Shown one piece after another: positions 22,831-34,184 of a stretch of DNA of 64,000 nucleotides (its first letter is position 1; the number at the start of each line of letters is the position of its first letter). A program made the translations under genes and the position numbers. The notes under the pieces were generated by a model, which worked only from the letters and a program-made list of their open reading frames with translations, had not been told where the DNA came from and made no database searches. Source of the DNA: Odobenus rosmarus divergens (taxonomy: Eukaryota; Chordata; Mammalia; Carnivora; Odobenidae); NCBI RefSeq assembly GCF_000321225.1, contig NW_004451402.1:331721-395720 (forward strand), written 5' to 3'.

Positions 22831-24929
22831 TGTTATACTATTCCCAAAAATGGAGGGAATAGCCTTCATAGGAAATGAGGGTATCTTCTGGATGGATTAA
22901 AATGTCAGAGAGTTGAGTTTCTCTTTGCCGAACTTTCTGAAGTGATATAGAATAGAGGAGTAGGCACAGTCACATTTGACCAAATATTTTCCAATGAATA
23001 AACTTCATAATCCCAGAAATTTTGGCTCCTCTCACCCAGATAATGATAATACTGTTTGTAATTTGGCTGTAACCTATGAGAGATTTCTTTTGCCAAGTTC
23101 AAGTAATAATAGGCAACTTCAGATCTTGAACAACGAAAATCGGAGGACTACTTATAGGAATGAAGAGAGAAGAATACAACAACCCCAAATTTAAAGTTCA
23201 AGAGAGAGAGAAACATGTCTTTTAAAAAATGTGCATAAAGTTGAGATACCCTAACGTAGAGAAGTAAATATTATACTATAACATTGAGTCTATTGGTGGT
23301 CCCCAAACATCTTCCTGTAATTGTTGGAATGAAATGGAGAGTGCCTTCAAAACCATATATGGTAAAAGATGCATCTGGTGTGTTTTGCATAAGAACTTTT
23401 TGCATGGCTCTGAATCCAGAGGTGGGCTAACTAACTATGCCTGTTGTGAGCTAAATGTAAATATTACAAATGTGTTCACCCAAAGCCTGCCAATGTGCTC
23501 TTAAACACCAGCCTGCATGATTCAACAAGGATGAATGACACACAGGCAAGGTCAAGGACGCAGGGACTCGTGAGGTGAGGCTCTGTCTCCAAGCCCCTGA
23601 GAAGAGACACTTTCTCCACAGGAGATTTCACCCAGTGAAGGGGACAGCTCACTTTTCCTGGGCCCCTTTCCCTTCCATTATCTCTGAAACAATTCATAAA
23701 ATGAAAATTGTCACATCTTTGGACAAGAGAGATGCTTTATGGAAATTGACCCCGTCTCCTATATTCCTTTGTGACCACCATGAGAGGAATTATTCACACA
23801 TTCATATTATTTCTAATTTATGACCTGATGTGACATTGTCATTTAGGAGGAATAAGAAATCAGAACTACTGTTGAGTTAAAGTATAATCACAGCGATTAT
23901 TTCCATATTCCATCTGTGATTTCCATATACTATTTCCCACTCAACCTAGGGGGGATTGAGGAGGTCTCAGAATCACGTGATTGTCTCCTGCCCCATCAGA
24001 GAAAAATCTGTCTTAACCGCTGTCCTTCATGTTTCACAAAACATCATGAAACTTCAGGGTTATTTGACATGAGTTTGGTTTCTTATCTCTCTGGGGCTCA
24101 GAGATAATAATAGACGAAGATGATTAAAATTTGTATCCTCCATAAGTCCTAGAAAACAAAGTTAAAGCTCATTTGAAGTCTGTCTAGTCATCAGCTATTG
24201 AAGGGCCAGGATGACAAATTAAGATGGATACAGATGGCCCAGGATCAGTGTCAATGGCACTGATAACTTTCATCTGCTCTCTGTGTCTCCAGGGTCTTTC
24301 ACGGGGTGATCTGAATGTTCTAATAAAATGTGGCAGTGGACTGCTTCCAGATGCTGCTCTTCCCAGTTAAAGACAAGCTGGAGGTTCTATCCTGCAGAGG
24401 ACGTACCCAGCAAAGGACTTCTCCACTCTCGTTTTCCTTTTAGGGAACAAGTTAATGAAAACTGCACATATACGTTTTGACAGACCCTTGCAAATCACAT
24501 CAGTTTGGCATATATGGACTAGAGGTGACTCAAAGCTCCTTGGACACGAGGCTGGGGCAACTCCCCATCTTCAGCGTTCATTCCTGAAGACTTTACAAAG
24601 ACAATTAGCCAGCTGGACAGGAAATTCCCGGAAAGACTGTCTTAATGGGTCAGTGCAAGTGGAAGGAAAATGCAAACTTGGTTTCCTTATAAAAAAAGAG
24701 AACAGATCACAGTGGAGGCATACATGTAGAGAAGCCAGGGCGGCGCTGACCGGAAAAGGCATGAGGCAAGCACAGGTCTGAGCGTCTGGGGGAAAGAGGA
24801 TGAAAGCAAGAAGGCACAGAAGGTGAGCTAAGCCAGTTCTGTCTTCCTGGATCAGCAATGATGCAGGCCAGTGTCCTGGAGAGGCCAAGTGCTGCTGATA
24901 CCCTCTGCCACCAGATGTCTGGGTAGGAA
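22831..24929. other. Unassigned intergenic sequence
   Basis: Two kilobases without a recognised repeat or gene. The open frames (longest 108 codons, 24455-24781) have no recognisable domain. This absence of named repeats could mark either very old decayed repeats or unique conserved DNA. Confidence 0.4.
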
Positions 24930-25130
24930 TCCCTGCCCTGCGACTTAGGTGTCAGATGATCTTGCGCAAGGTCATCAATGGTCAGATTGAGTTATTTCCC
25001 TTTCTGATAAAAGGGAGCTGGTGATGGTATCCACTACATAGTGGTTATTAAGAGGATTAAATGAATTAATACATGTATGTCCTTAGAAGAACTTTCTGCT
25101 TTATACTTGTCACTTATGTGTTCATTATTA
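24930..25130 (+). repeat. MIR SINE
   Basis: 'gtggttattaagaggattaa' and 'atgaattaatacatgtatgt' at 25041-25080 fit the MIR 3' half. 'cttgcgcaaggtcatcaatg' at 24961-24980 fits the core. Confidence 0.65.
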
Positions 25131-25434
25131 CTAGATGGAGATTGAATTTTTTTCTTGTGAACTTTTAATATCTCCTTAGCACATCCTTTAGTCGATCTGA
25201 GAACCAATAGGGTAAAATCAGACCTCTATGGCAATCAGCCAAACACACCACGGTCGTCCCTTCTGGATTTGGAGGGAACGACGCATGAACTGGGGAGGGG
25301 ATCACCCTCCCTTGCTTCCAGGAGACAGGTTCACTGCATGTTGGGCAAATGTGGGGGTATGGAGTGTCTCCACCACAGGGTCTCTGTGTGGACCCTGAGG
25401 GGCCATTAAGATGCAGCCTTTGGCTCTCCCTAAA

Positions 25435-25660
25435 GAGAGTCCATGTTTCAGCTCTGCCACTTACTAGCTGTGTAACCTGGAACTTTACCAAATCAGTGCT
25501 CTAGGTTCCTCATTAGGAAAATAAGAGTAATAAATAGTGCTTCCCTCCCCAGGGCTGTTAGGAGGATTATGTGAGTTCATACATGTAAAACACTTAGAAT
25601 AGTACTTGACAATACTGTAAGCACCATATAAATGTTAAGTATCTCTATTATTATCATTTT
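25435..25660 (+). repeat. MIR SINE, well preserved
   Basis: 'cagctctgccacttactagc' (25450-25469) and 'tgtgtaacctggaactttac' are the strongest MIR core phrases in the window. They are followed by 'cctcattaggaaaataagag', 'ggctgttaggaggattatgt' and 'tacatgtaaaacacttagaa'. Confidence 0.9.
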
Positions 25661-25739
25661 TATTAACAGCAAATAGGGACCCAGGTTCTTGGGGACATAG
25701 CCTCTGAATGACAAGTAGAAGAGCTTATTCACTTATTAA

Positions 25740-26340
25740 TCAGCCAATAAACATTTAAAAATACTCTGTCAAACACTCTGCTAGACTGTGGGGTTTCAGA
25801 AGTGAATCAGACTCAGGCCTTTGAATAACACAGGAGATTGGGGGGGAAGAGGTAGAGCTGGCTTCACTGAAGGGACATGGAGATGCTGCTTACACAATGA
25901 GCCAGCTCATGGAACATCTTTACGCCATGTGGAGGTTGACTTTGTATTGAGGCAGTGGAAAGTCACCGAGGGCATTAAGAGGAGATGCAACATGCTCAAG
26001 ATTCTGATTTGGAGTTGGTGTCATAAATGAAGGAGATGAGGCTGGAAGCAGGAAGAGCAACGAGTCTAGGAGAGAAAGCAGGTTGACTTGACCAAAGCAG
26101 TTGCATTAGGGGAAAGGGGCAAATTCAAGAGACATTTATGAGAAAAGGGTAATGTGTTTTTGTGAATAAGATGAGTAGGAGGGAGAGAGACAGAGACCAA
26201 GAGGGAGGGAGGGAGAAATCAAAAGTCAATTTCAGGTTTATGACATGATAGGGATTAGTGAGTTTTTAAGTTTTTATTTTATTTTACTTTGTGGGGGTGG
26301 TGGGAATAATTCAGAGGCAGAGAACTTTCAGATTGCTGAG
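25740..26340 (+). repeat. Old interspersed repeat, unnamed family
   Basis: 'cagccaataaacatttaaaa' is followed by text that shares vocabulary with three other blocks in the window: 'tcatggaacatctttacgcc', 'gcattaagaggagatgcaac' and 'tggaagcaggaagagcaacg'. The shared pattern (animal-wide 'ggaggaggcaggatga' type) suggests one old family. A GA-rich tract lies at 26180-26216. Confidence 0.4.
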
Positions 26341-27054
26341 GCCGATTAAAGTAGGCATTAACATTGGCTCATCCTAGACTGGAGAGCTACTTTTTGGCTC
26401 CTGAGTTCCCAGTTCTCAGGGGAGCCATTTTTTTACCCCCTTGAAGTGTGCATGGCCATGTGACTTCTTCAGGTTAAAGAAAGAGCATTTCATTGCTGGT
26501 GCTCATGTGTGCTCCTTTCTCTTCCCCTGCCATGGGAATGGTGGGAGCCAAGAAGATATGGAATGCTCTAAGATTGGATCATTGAGCTGACATAGGGGGA
26601 CAGCTGTCATGGAGAGTCACCTAGACCTGCAGAAGACTCTGCATCAGTGAGAAATAAGCTTCTGTTGTGTTGGGCCATTGAATGGGAAGGGGAGACTTCC
26701 ACTGAGGACTCAGAACTGGCCCTGAGTTATTTGGTTATTTTTCTTTTTGCGTAGAATCAATGAGTTTAAGAATCAGTGGGATTTTATAAGTTTGTCTTGT
26801 AAAGTTACAGTATATTAAAAATCCTCAGCGACTGAAGTCCCTGTCCCTAGAAATAGTAACCAGGTGGTAGAAAAATCTGGAAAATAGTAGATCCTCAATA
26901 AATGTATTTTTCCTTTTCCTTCTTTTTCCAAATTCCAACTAATACTTCTCTGTTCTGACCAGAGAGAACTGCTTCTCTTCCCTCTGCCCAGACATAACAA
27001 GTGCTGGTTTATATAGTCAGTCTTCATTTGTATATATCCATATATTTACTGTTT
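26341..27054. other. Unassigned intergenic sequence
   Basis: A possible L2 or MIR end at about 26885-26910 ('tagatcctcaataaatgtat'). Otherwise nothing recognised. Confidence 0.4.
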
Positions 27055-27430
27055 ACCATCTCTGGCCTTCTATCTAGGAATATTTCCTTCTGCCGGAAGA
27101 AAGCCTCTCAGTATTTCATTTAGTGTGGGTCTACTTGCTACTTGCATACTTTGGCTTTTGTTGGTGTAAAAGTGTCTTTATTTAACTTTCACTCTAGGAG
27201 AACATTTTCACCAGGTACAGTGTGTTACTAGGTTGGCAGCTAATTTCCTTCAGTTTTTTTTTTTGTATAGATCATTCTCTTGTTCTCTGACTTCCATTGT
27301 TTTTCTGTCAAAAATCAGAGGTAAGTCTAGCTACTGCTCATTGAAAATTATTTTGTCTTTTTTCTCTGGCTGCTTATGAGATTTTCTTTTTGTCTTTTTG
27401 GTTTTCTGCAGGTTTTGTATTAATAAATAA
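27055..27430 (-). mobile_element. L1M LINE fragment, antisense
   Basis: 'taggttggcagctaatttcc' (27230-27249), 'cttgttctctgacttccatt' and 'ctggctgcttatgagatttt' are the reverse complement of inner L1 text. No usable frame remains. Confidence 0.75.
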
Positions 27431-27459
27431 TTAATAATTAAGTAATTCATCATTCTTTT

Positions 27460-27850
27460 ACTTAACAAATATTTACTGAGCACACCCCCCAGAGCTTGGA
27501 GTCCAGCAGTGAGAAAAAATAGGCCAGCTCAGTGTGGAGGGTCACTCTGACTCTGGGAGCAAGTCCAGGTGCTTTGGGAACGCATGCTGCTGGGGTTGTG
27601 TTTAAGCCAAGCTCTGAAGGACAATTAGGGGATCAGCAGGTAATAATCAGTAGGGGATGAGCAGAGGCTAGAGACAGAGAGAGAGAGGTAGGTTCTGAAT
27701 GTAGGGTCTGCGTATGCAAGGCTCCAAAAGAAGAGGGCACGAAGGGCTTGGTGAAATGGCAGGTGTGTCAGTGGGTCTGCAGAACAAGAGCTTGTGGGCC
27801 GTGAAGGACAGTGGCCGGAGATAAGGCTTGTTTATCAAATGCCTAGCTCC
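27460..27850 (+). repeat. Old interspersed repeat, unnamed family (first half)
   Basis: 'acttaacaaatatttactga' starts the block, followed by 'agtccagcagtgagaaaaaa' and 'gtaggttctgaatgtagggt'. It pairs with 28540-29000, which looks like the second half of the same repeat, with the L2 at 27900-28473 between them. The family is the same as at 25740-26340. Confidence 0.4.
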
Positions 27851-27899
27851 AGCTGCACTGTCTTTTTAACTTTAGACAGGTATTTACTTTCTACATGAC

Positions 27900-28473
27900 A
27901 TCTTGCCTAGGATGAGTCCAGCCTCCTCGAACTCACCTTGTCCAAGGATCTGGCCTCTATTTTCCCAGTCTCCACCTCATCCAGAATCCCAGCCACACTG
28001 ATTCAGTTGCATATACTGCAGAAGAGGGCATCGTTCTCTACATGGCCTGGTGGCCCTGTGTGATTTCGCCCTCCTCACTGCTGTGGTCTCGTCTCACACT
28101 GAACACGCTTACCCTCTCCACCCCAGCTATGGGGACCTTGTTTTCAGTTTCTCAAGCATGTGTTCTCTTCTATCAGATAGATTTTATAATTAGTGTTCCC
28201 TCTTTCTGGAAAGCTACCCCCCCACCTCATCCCTTCCTTGGGGAAGCCTTTCAACCCCCCCTCCCCCCATTACTCATTCTCATTCCGTATCACATTTCCT
28301 CTCACAGAGCCAGTCACAGCTTGCAATTAGGCGTTGATTGGTGTGGTTATGTGTGTGGCGCTGGCTCCCTGCAAGCCTAGTTTCATGAGGGCAGAGACCA
28401 TATGTGCTCTGTTTACGTTTATTCTAAAGACCTGGCACAAAGGACCTGCTCAATAAACCCTTGTTGAATGAGT
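27900..28473 (+). repeat. L2 LINE 3' portion
   Basis: Pyrimidine-rich L2 text ('ctcctcactgctgtggtctc', 'ccctctttctggaaagctac') leads to the classic end: 'catgagggcagagaccatat', 'gacctggcacaaaggacctg' and 'ctcaataaacccttgttgaa'. The 112-codon frame at 28042-28380 falls in it and is a relic or chance. Confidence 0.88.
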
Positions 28474-28539
28474 ACCCCATAGCTATATTAAGGGCTGTAG
28501 GTGTTATCTTGAGGGCATGGTCGAAGCACCAACGTTGTA

Positions 28540-29000
28540 AGAGACAGAAAGATTTCCTAAGACTTTCTGCACTGGAAAACTCACTTCCCACTACAGGGTG
28601 GACAGAGCACGGGAGGGGCTAAACCGGAAGGGGAGGAGCCTTGGGCGGTTGTGATACTGGTGCTGGTGGGGGATCATGGCAGCCCGCTTACCCGAGACAG
28701 TAGCAGTGGCGGCAGAGAGGAGGCTGCCAGGTGTGGGAAGTGTTTGCAATCAGACGCGATGAAATCTGGGGACTGACTGGAGGAGGCAGGATGATAGCCA
28801 GATTTCGGGCTTGAATCAGTGGGCCAATGGTGGTTCCATTTATAAGACAGGGAGCAAAGGGCAGGAGCAAGAGGGATAGGAAAGGAAGATGATTAATTTG
28901 GCTTTCGGTTCGTTGAATGGAAATGGAGGTGCTTAGGAGGCAAGTGATCTTAGTCTCAGGTGAGAAATTGGCCCTGAAGTTATGCGGTTGGGATTTGTTA
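28540..29000 (+). repeat. Old interspersed repeat, unnamed family (second half)
   Basis: 'acagtagcagtggcggcaga' and 'gaggaggctgccaggtgtgg' precede 'ggcttgaatcagtgggccaa' and 'tggtggttccatttataaga', the text expected late in this old repeat. An ATG at 28676 (tcATGgcagcc) opens a frame of 28 codons only. An ACCGGAAG ETS-type site at 28623-28630 lies just upstream but inside the repeat, so it is weak evidence for a promoter. Confidence 0.4.
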
Positions 29001-29140
29001 TAAAATCCATCATAAAATGCTTCATTTATGGTATGCCTTAGCTCTGAATAGCTGAGTAACTCTGAGGACTTACTCAAGTGTCACTTTATAAATCCTGACA
29101 GTCAAAGAATATTTATTCTTTTTTTTTTTCATTTTTATAG

Positions 29141-29231
29141 GGACATAGCAGCAAAAATAGGTCGGCGATCAGTCTTAATGCAGAACTTCCTGAAGCGATT
29201 TGAGACTGAAAGCTCATTTGCCTTTGATTCT
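29141..29231 (+). other. Exon-like segment with strong acceptor, unverified
   Basis: A T-rich tract (29117-29137) ends in ATAG at 29137-29140, a good splice acceptor. The next 91 bases have one frame without stops (starting at the second base; residues such as KIGRRSVLMQNFLKRF), and a GTCAGT donor-like site is at 29232-29237. I do not recognise the peptide, and a single such segment is not enough to call a gene. Confidence 0.15.
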
Positions 29232-29237
29232 GTCAGT

Positions 29238-31334
29238 TGAATATAGAATTTTCACCAAAGTTGGAGACGGGCTGACAGTGGAGGTCAGAGAAACCTGGAT
29301 TGGCCAAGTTGGCAAACACCATTCCTGCCTGGCGGGACCCCAACCCCCTGCTGAGAGCTGTCCACTTAGGCCCCTTCATTTTGCAAATAATTCCTGTTTG
29401 GTTTTCAGGAAGAAAGCACATAAAAAGCTCAGCCATAGGGCAGATTCAGCAGGGTAAACATTAACTAGATATTGACCTGGATTCCCTTCATGTCTGATGA
29501 GTACTGTACTGAATGCTCAAGCTGAGTGGTAACCAACCTGGAAAGTTGATATTGACTTTTGGGAGCTAATAAGTGAAAAATGGAGGTGTCCTAAATGGGA
29601 ACTGTTTTCACACATGTGGGTGAGTCGACGGGTCTGAGTTCCGTAGACTAAAGTGGCCAATGAACATCGTGACACTGTGACACCCGCCCTGATTGGGTTT
29701 GCATCGAGCAAGGCGAAGGGTACAGAGGTGTTTGTTTGGAAACAGCCAAACTCTTTTCCTGACTCGGTTAATCCAGCTGTTGTTGCTGCTCACATCCAGA
29801 GCGCTTGTTCTGTGGGAGAGCTCAGGGTGTTTGGCTGATGCTTGAGTTAAGGGAGAGATTTCACATCTTGTAGGGCGACAGAAGCCCCAACAACAGATGG
29901 AATTCTCACTGAGGGGCACAGCCCCACAGAGCCACTGTCAGCATGGGCACCAGCTGTGCTCCTGGGAAACCAGCAAGTCACTTTGATTTCACAGAGTTGG
30001 GTTTATCAGAGAAATCATGCCAAGGAATCCTTTGCACACTCTTGGAGTCTCCTGAGACTTGGCTCTCCTCCTTGGGATTTTGTTCTACTCAGTCCCTCAG
30101 GAGACCACCACATGCACCTTCTTTGACTCTCCCGCCTTGTGACATTGCAAGAGATATCAACATTTTAAGTCTGTGTAGTGAGCATGTGAAAAATTCTACT
30201 TTTGTCTCATGAGCCTTCTAAAAGTCACAAACTGATTTTAGGACAAGATTCCCTTCTCTACTGTACTTTCCTTAGTTCTCGATTCTTCACTTTTATCACT
30301 GTGGTCTGACAAATAAATTCAAGTTAGCAACAGCTATCGTATTTGGGAAGCTTAGAGAATTCTCACATTCAGACTGTTCACGAGCATTGCCTGCTTGTGG
30401 GGGAATAAAACCCTCAGAGCCCAATGTGACTGATGTGCCGGTATTTTCCTGATAGCGAAATGGATGCAAATAACCAAGTCTTCCCACTGCTCTGAGCCTC
30501 TCCCTGACAGGCAGTGGCATCATGGAGGCTATTAGGATTTCATTGCCCAACGTTGGAACATTGTGTTCAGAATCAAACTCACTTTGCTCTTGTTTGCATT
30601 GTTGAGAAATTTGAAAACAAGCTGCAAATTAAAATTTATCTGCCTATCATCTATTTGTCTATCTATCTGTGAAAGAGCTCTGGGTCATTAGATTTAAACA
30701 GAAACAATTAATTTGAGTTCTTACTTTTCTTTGTTTCATGGGACTAGTCATTTAAGCGCCTGGCTTCAGTTTCTATGAAATGTCAAATGAAAATTGAGCC
30801 CTGTGATTTTCAAGCTGATTTCCAGCTTGATTTCCCCCCAGTTCTGTGATTCTCAAACATTCCTGCCACATAACGCTTGCTCCCTGGGCCTCTGGCCCTC
30901 ACCCCTGCGCTGGCCCAGCCCTTAGGGCTGTGCTTTGCCTGGCGGCTGTCCCCTCCTGGGCGTCTGCCCATTCAGGCAGCGTGGGGCCTATTCCCCTTTA
31001 TAATGCTGGCATTCTCTCCTGAGCCCAAGCTGCTGGCTGAGGCCCAGTCACCGTGTTCCCATCATCTTTCCTTCTGTAGTCACTGCCTCCACCTCCCTCC
31101 TCAGCCAGCACAGGAAAAACACTTAGAGTAAGCCAAGTTTGTGTTCCACACCTGTGCCCCTGTCCCTGGCATGCTCCCCTTCGTGCCAACTTCAGCCTGT
31201 CTTCCAAGCCCCGAGCCAACATTCTCATTCTGCACAGACCCTCTTGTCAAAGAAGAACGTCATCTTATGAGCACATTCACGTGGGAATACTCACGACAGT
31301 GCTATTTCCTTCTTGGGAGGATCTCATATCTATT
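29238..31334. other. Unassigned intergenic sequence
   Basis: No named repeat apart from a short TATC tract at 30644-30672 (imperfect). The frames at 29200-29919 overlap on both strands and match nothing. Possibly old L2-type text at 31140-31240. Confidence 0.4.
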
Positions 31335-31485
31335 GTGCATTTCATGAGTACCAGGCCCATATTTATTCCTCCCCTCACCATGTGATGAGGTCAGAATTCT
31401 TGTCATTCCCATGCACAGCTGATGAGATCGAAGCCCCGAGCAGGCCAACCAATTACCAGCAGTAATTGGACAGTGTTTTAAGATG
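31335..31485 (-). repeat. Probable MIR SINE, antisense
   Basis: 'catttcatgagtaccaggcc' and 'cacagctgatgagatcgaag' followed by 'ccgagcaggccaaccaatta' fit the reverse complement of MIR. Confidence 0.5.
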
Positions 31486-33641
31486 AACTGTGGACAGATA
31501 TTCATGCAAGGTGTGACTGGAGCCAGTGGTCCTTTGGCCCTTGACTCTATGCAGTCCTAATATTATCATGGCACAGAGGTGGCCTTCCTCGTCCTCTTTC
31601 TGTCCCTCTCATTTAGCTCAATCCTGAGAGACAGGGCTCCCTACAGCGTCCTGGGGACCAGCTGGCTGCATGCACCTCTTCCTCCAAGTTCCCTGGATGG
31701 GTCTCACGTAGCCCAGGACCTGCTCCGCATAGTAAATCAGTGTCTTTCTGGTATGGTGAGTCCCTCACACGATTTTTAGTGGGGCAGATGGGGAGTGTCA
31801 TTTGTTTTGCTAGGGGTCATTATGTTAATACCATAATTCACTTCTGTAAAACAAAAAGGAAAAACAATCAGATGCCAAGCATTTATTGGCTTCCAACAGT
31901 GAGACCTGAATATTCACTGCAGAATCTAAAAATGTGTGAATCCAAAATGGCAGCCTGCCAAACCAAGTGCATTTGCTGGACCGCTGCTTGCTGACGTCAA
32001 GTCAAGAGTGGACTCAGAGGCATCAGTTTTGAGCTGTCTCTCCTTATATTCAGATCTCTTCCCTTTGGATGGCTGCATTTTTGTGGGAAAAGTGCCCTTA
32101 ACTCAGGAGGGGGCCTTGTGCTTCCAGGGGTGAGAGAGATCTTCACCACTGCTGTCCTTTGCCAGATGGGTTGTTTCTGCTGGTTTTAGAGAAGATGAAA
32201 TTGTGTCTGTGCATCTTAAAATTTATCCTACATGAAAAACAATTATTTACTTTGTTTTATGCCAACTTTTAATGAGGAGTTGGTATTTGAATTAACAGCT
32301 CAGCCTTGAGCAATGAATTTGAGGGAAATAAGTAATTTGGGGAATGCTGGAAAATTCTACTGGTAATTTTCATGTTACAGGAGGACCACCTGCTTTACTG
32401 GTCAGGCACAGATAGTCTCTCCTTTAATCCATTTTTTGAAATGAAAAATGAGATTAAATATTTCTGTTCAGGGCATTTTGAAATGAAGTCTTATCAAAAT
32501 GAGGGAGGTAACAGGAATGGAAGGGAGAGAGAAAAAATGTCTGATTTTCTGTATCCCAGTAGGAATTGACATGCACTCAAATCAGTTGGGTCACGATGTT
32601 AGATTCCTTCGTGCTTGTTAATATCATAAGGACCCACTGCCATAGGTGACTAACCACACGCAAGTAATGTGTGATCAAATACGTCCCAGACTGTACAGTC
32701 CAAAAGCTTTTGACTTGTTTTGTTAGTTAACCTTTTGGAAGGCAATTTGAAAGCTACATTTGATTAGAAAAAGCCCTTTTCTACTTAGGTACTTCGGTGG
32801 GGATTTGAACTTCTATTGGCTTACTTTCATTTTCATGATTAACTCTGATACTCAGGTGGTCGCCTTGTCCCAGCCACATGTACAGAAGCATTGAGCACCT
32901 ATTTGCAAGGCGCTGGTTAGAAATCGAGCGAGGGACAGAGATGAAGTGGCAGGAGGCCAGTGTTCCCAGGAGATAGAAGTCCTGAGCCCCAGCCTGTAGT
33001 GATACTCAGGGGCAGCATCCGGGAGCTTGGGACACGTGCAGCCGTCAAATCCAGTGCAAGCATCTGTCAGCCCCGAGTGTGCTTGGCCAGGGGTCATACA
33101 GATGCACCTCCCGAGCCGGGCTATGACAGCCACCATTCTAGCTGTTGGTCATCGGCTCAAACACAAGCCTGGCCTCACAAGGGCAGAGGTGGGGAGAGGA
33201 TACTTGAGCAAGGAAGCTCTCAAGTCCACGTGAGACTCTTTTACTTGGAGTAGGAAGCAAAGGGCTCTCTTAGCCCCCGAGGCCAAGCTCCAGGGGCAGG
33301 CTGCCAGCACAGACTGACATTTAAAGGCAACAGACAGCTTGAATTAATTATACAGGAATGAAATCACAGCAGGTCTCAGAGTTGATACCTGAGCTCTCCA
33401 TTGGCGACTGAAGTCATAAAAAGTACATTGAAGAGGGGCCAAAGAGGGTGTTAAAAAACCTAAAAGGAATAAGAAAATGTTTTGAAGAGGAGTTTTTTGA
33501 AAAGGTGCCTTGACAAGGATGGCTGGATAATGGATAATCCAGTTGGCCCGTGTGTATCAGGTTGAAATGCAGGTTGTGAGCAAATCTGCTTGTAGTTAGT
33601 ACTATCCCTGGGGAGAGCAAATTGGGGGTGATTGCTATAGG
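31486..33641. other. Unassigned intergenic sequence
   Basis: About 2.1 kb with nothing recognised. The frames at 32852-33253 lie on opposite strands and overlap, so at most one could be real, and neither has a known domain. Confidence 0.4.
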
Positions 33642-33950
33642 CTAGTGGTTCTCAAACTTTTTGACTATGACTTACCCTAAGAAATAACTTTACATCTTAC
33701 CTTGATATCATACGCGCGTACGCACACACACTCTCTCTCTCTCTTTCTCTTAAACACATGCAACGTCAAAAAGAATTTCATGAAATAATACTTGCCCTTT
33801 CTATACATTATGCACTGTGACATTTTCCAGTCTAGTCTAGTCTAGTCTAGTCTATTCTTTTAGTCTTATGTGATGTTTTCATTAAATCATAGCGGTAGTT
33901 TATCAAATTGATTTCAAATGTATTTCATTGCCTATTAAAGCTTTGAAGCC
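33642..33950 (+). mobile_element. hAT-type DNA transposon (Charlie-like), with internal microsatellites
   Basis: The left end 'ctagtggttctcaaactttt' is a hAT terminal repeat. Inside are 'gactatgacttaccctaaga' and 'atttcatgaaataatacttg', then 'tgcactgtgacattttccag'. Two simple repeats arose within it: ACAC/CTCT at 33721-33752 and a pentamer at 33829-33855. The right end is not clear, and the subfamily is not assigned. Confidence 0.65.
33829..33855 (+). repeat. (TCTAG)n pentanucleotide microsatellite
   Basis: Five near-perfect TCTAG units ending TCTATT, inside the hAT element. Confidence 0.95.
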
Positions 33951-33970
33951 ATCATTTGTAACCGACAGTC

Positions 33971-34171
33971 TTTTTTTTTTTTTTAAAGATTTTATTTATT
34001 TATTTGACAGAGAGATAGCAGAAGAACACAAGCAGAGGGAATGGCAGAGGGAGAGGGAGAAGCAGTCTCTGCACTGAGCAGGGAGCCTGATGCGGGACTC
34101 GATCCCAGGACCCTGGGATCATGACCTGAGCCGAAGGCAGACGCTTAACCATCTGAGCCACCCAGGCGCCC
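33971..34171 (-). mobile_element. CAN SINE, antisense
   Basis: T14 run, 'aaagattttatttatttatt', GA-rich middle and the reverse-complement head. The 13-bp duplication GTAACCGACAGTC (33958-33970) and GTAACCTACAGTC (34172-34184) has one mismatch. Confidence 0.96.
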
Positions 34172-34184
34172 GTAACCTACAGTC

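Noticed and set aside
28618..28760. An ETS-type ACCGGAAG site followed by an ATG as a promoter and first exon
   Set aside because: It lies inside an old interspersed repeat and the frame ends after 28 codons.
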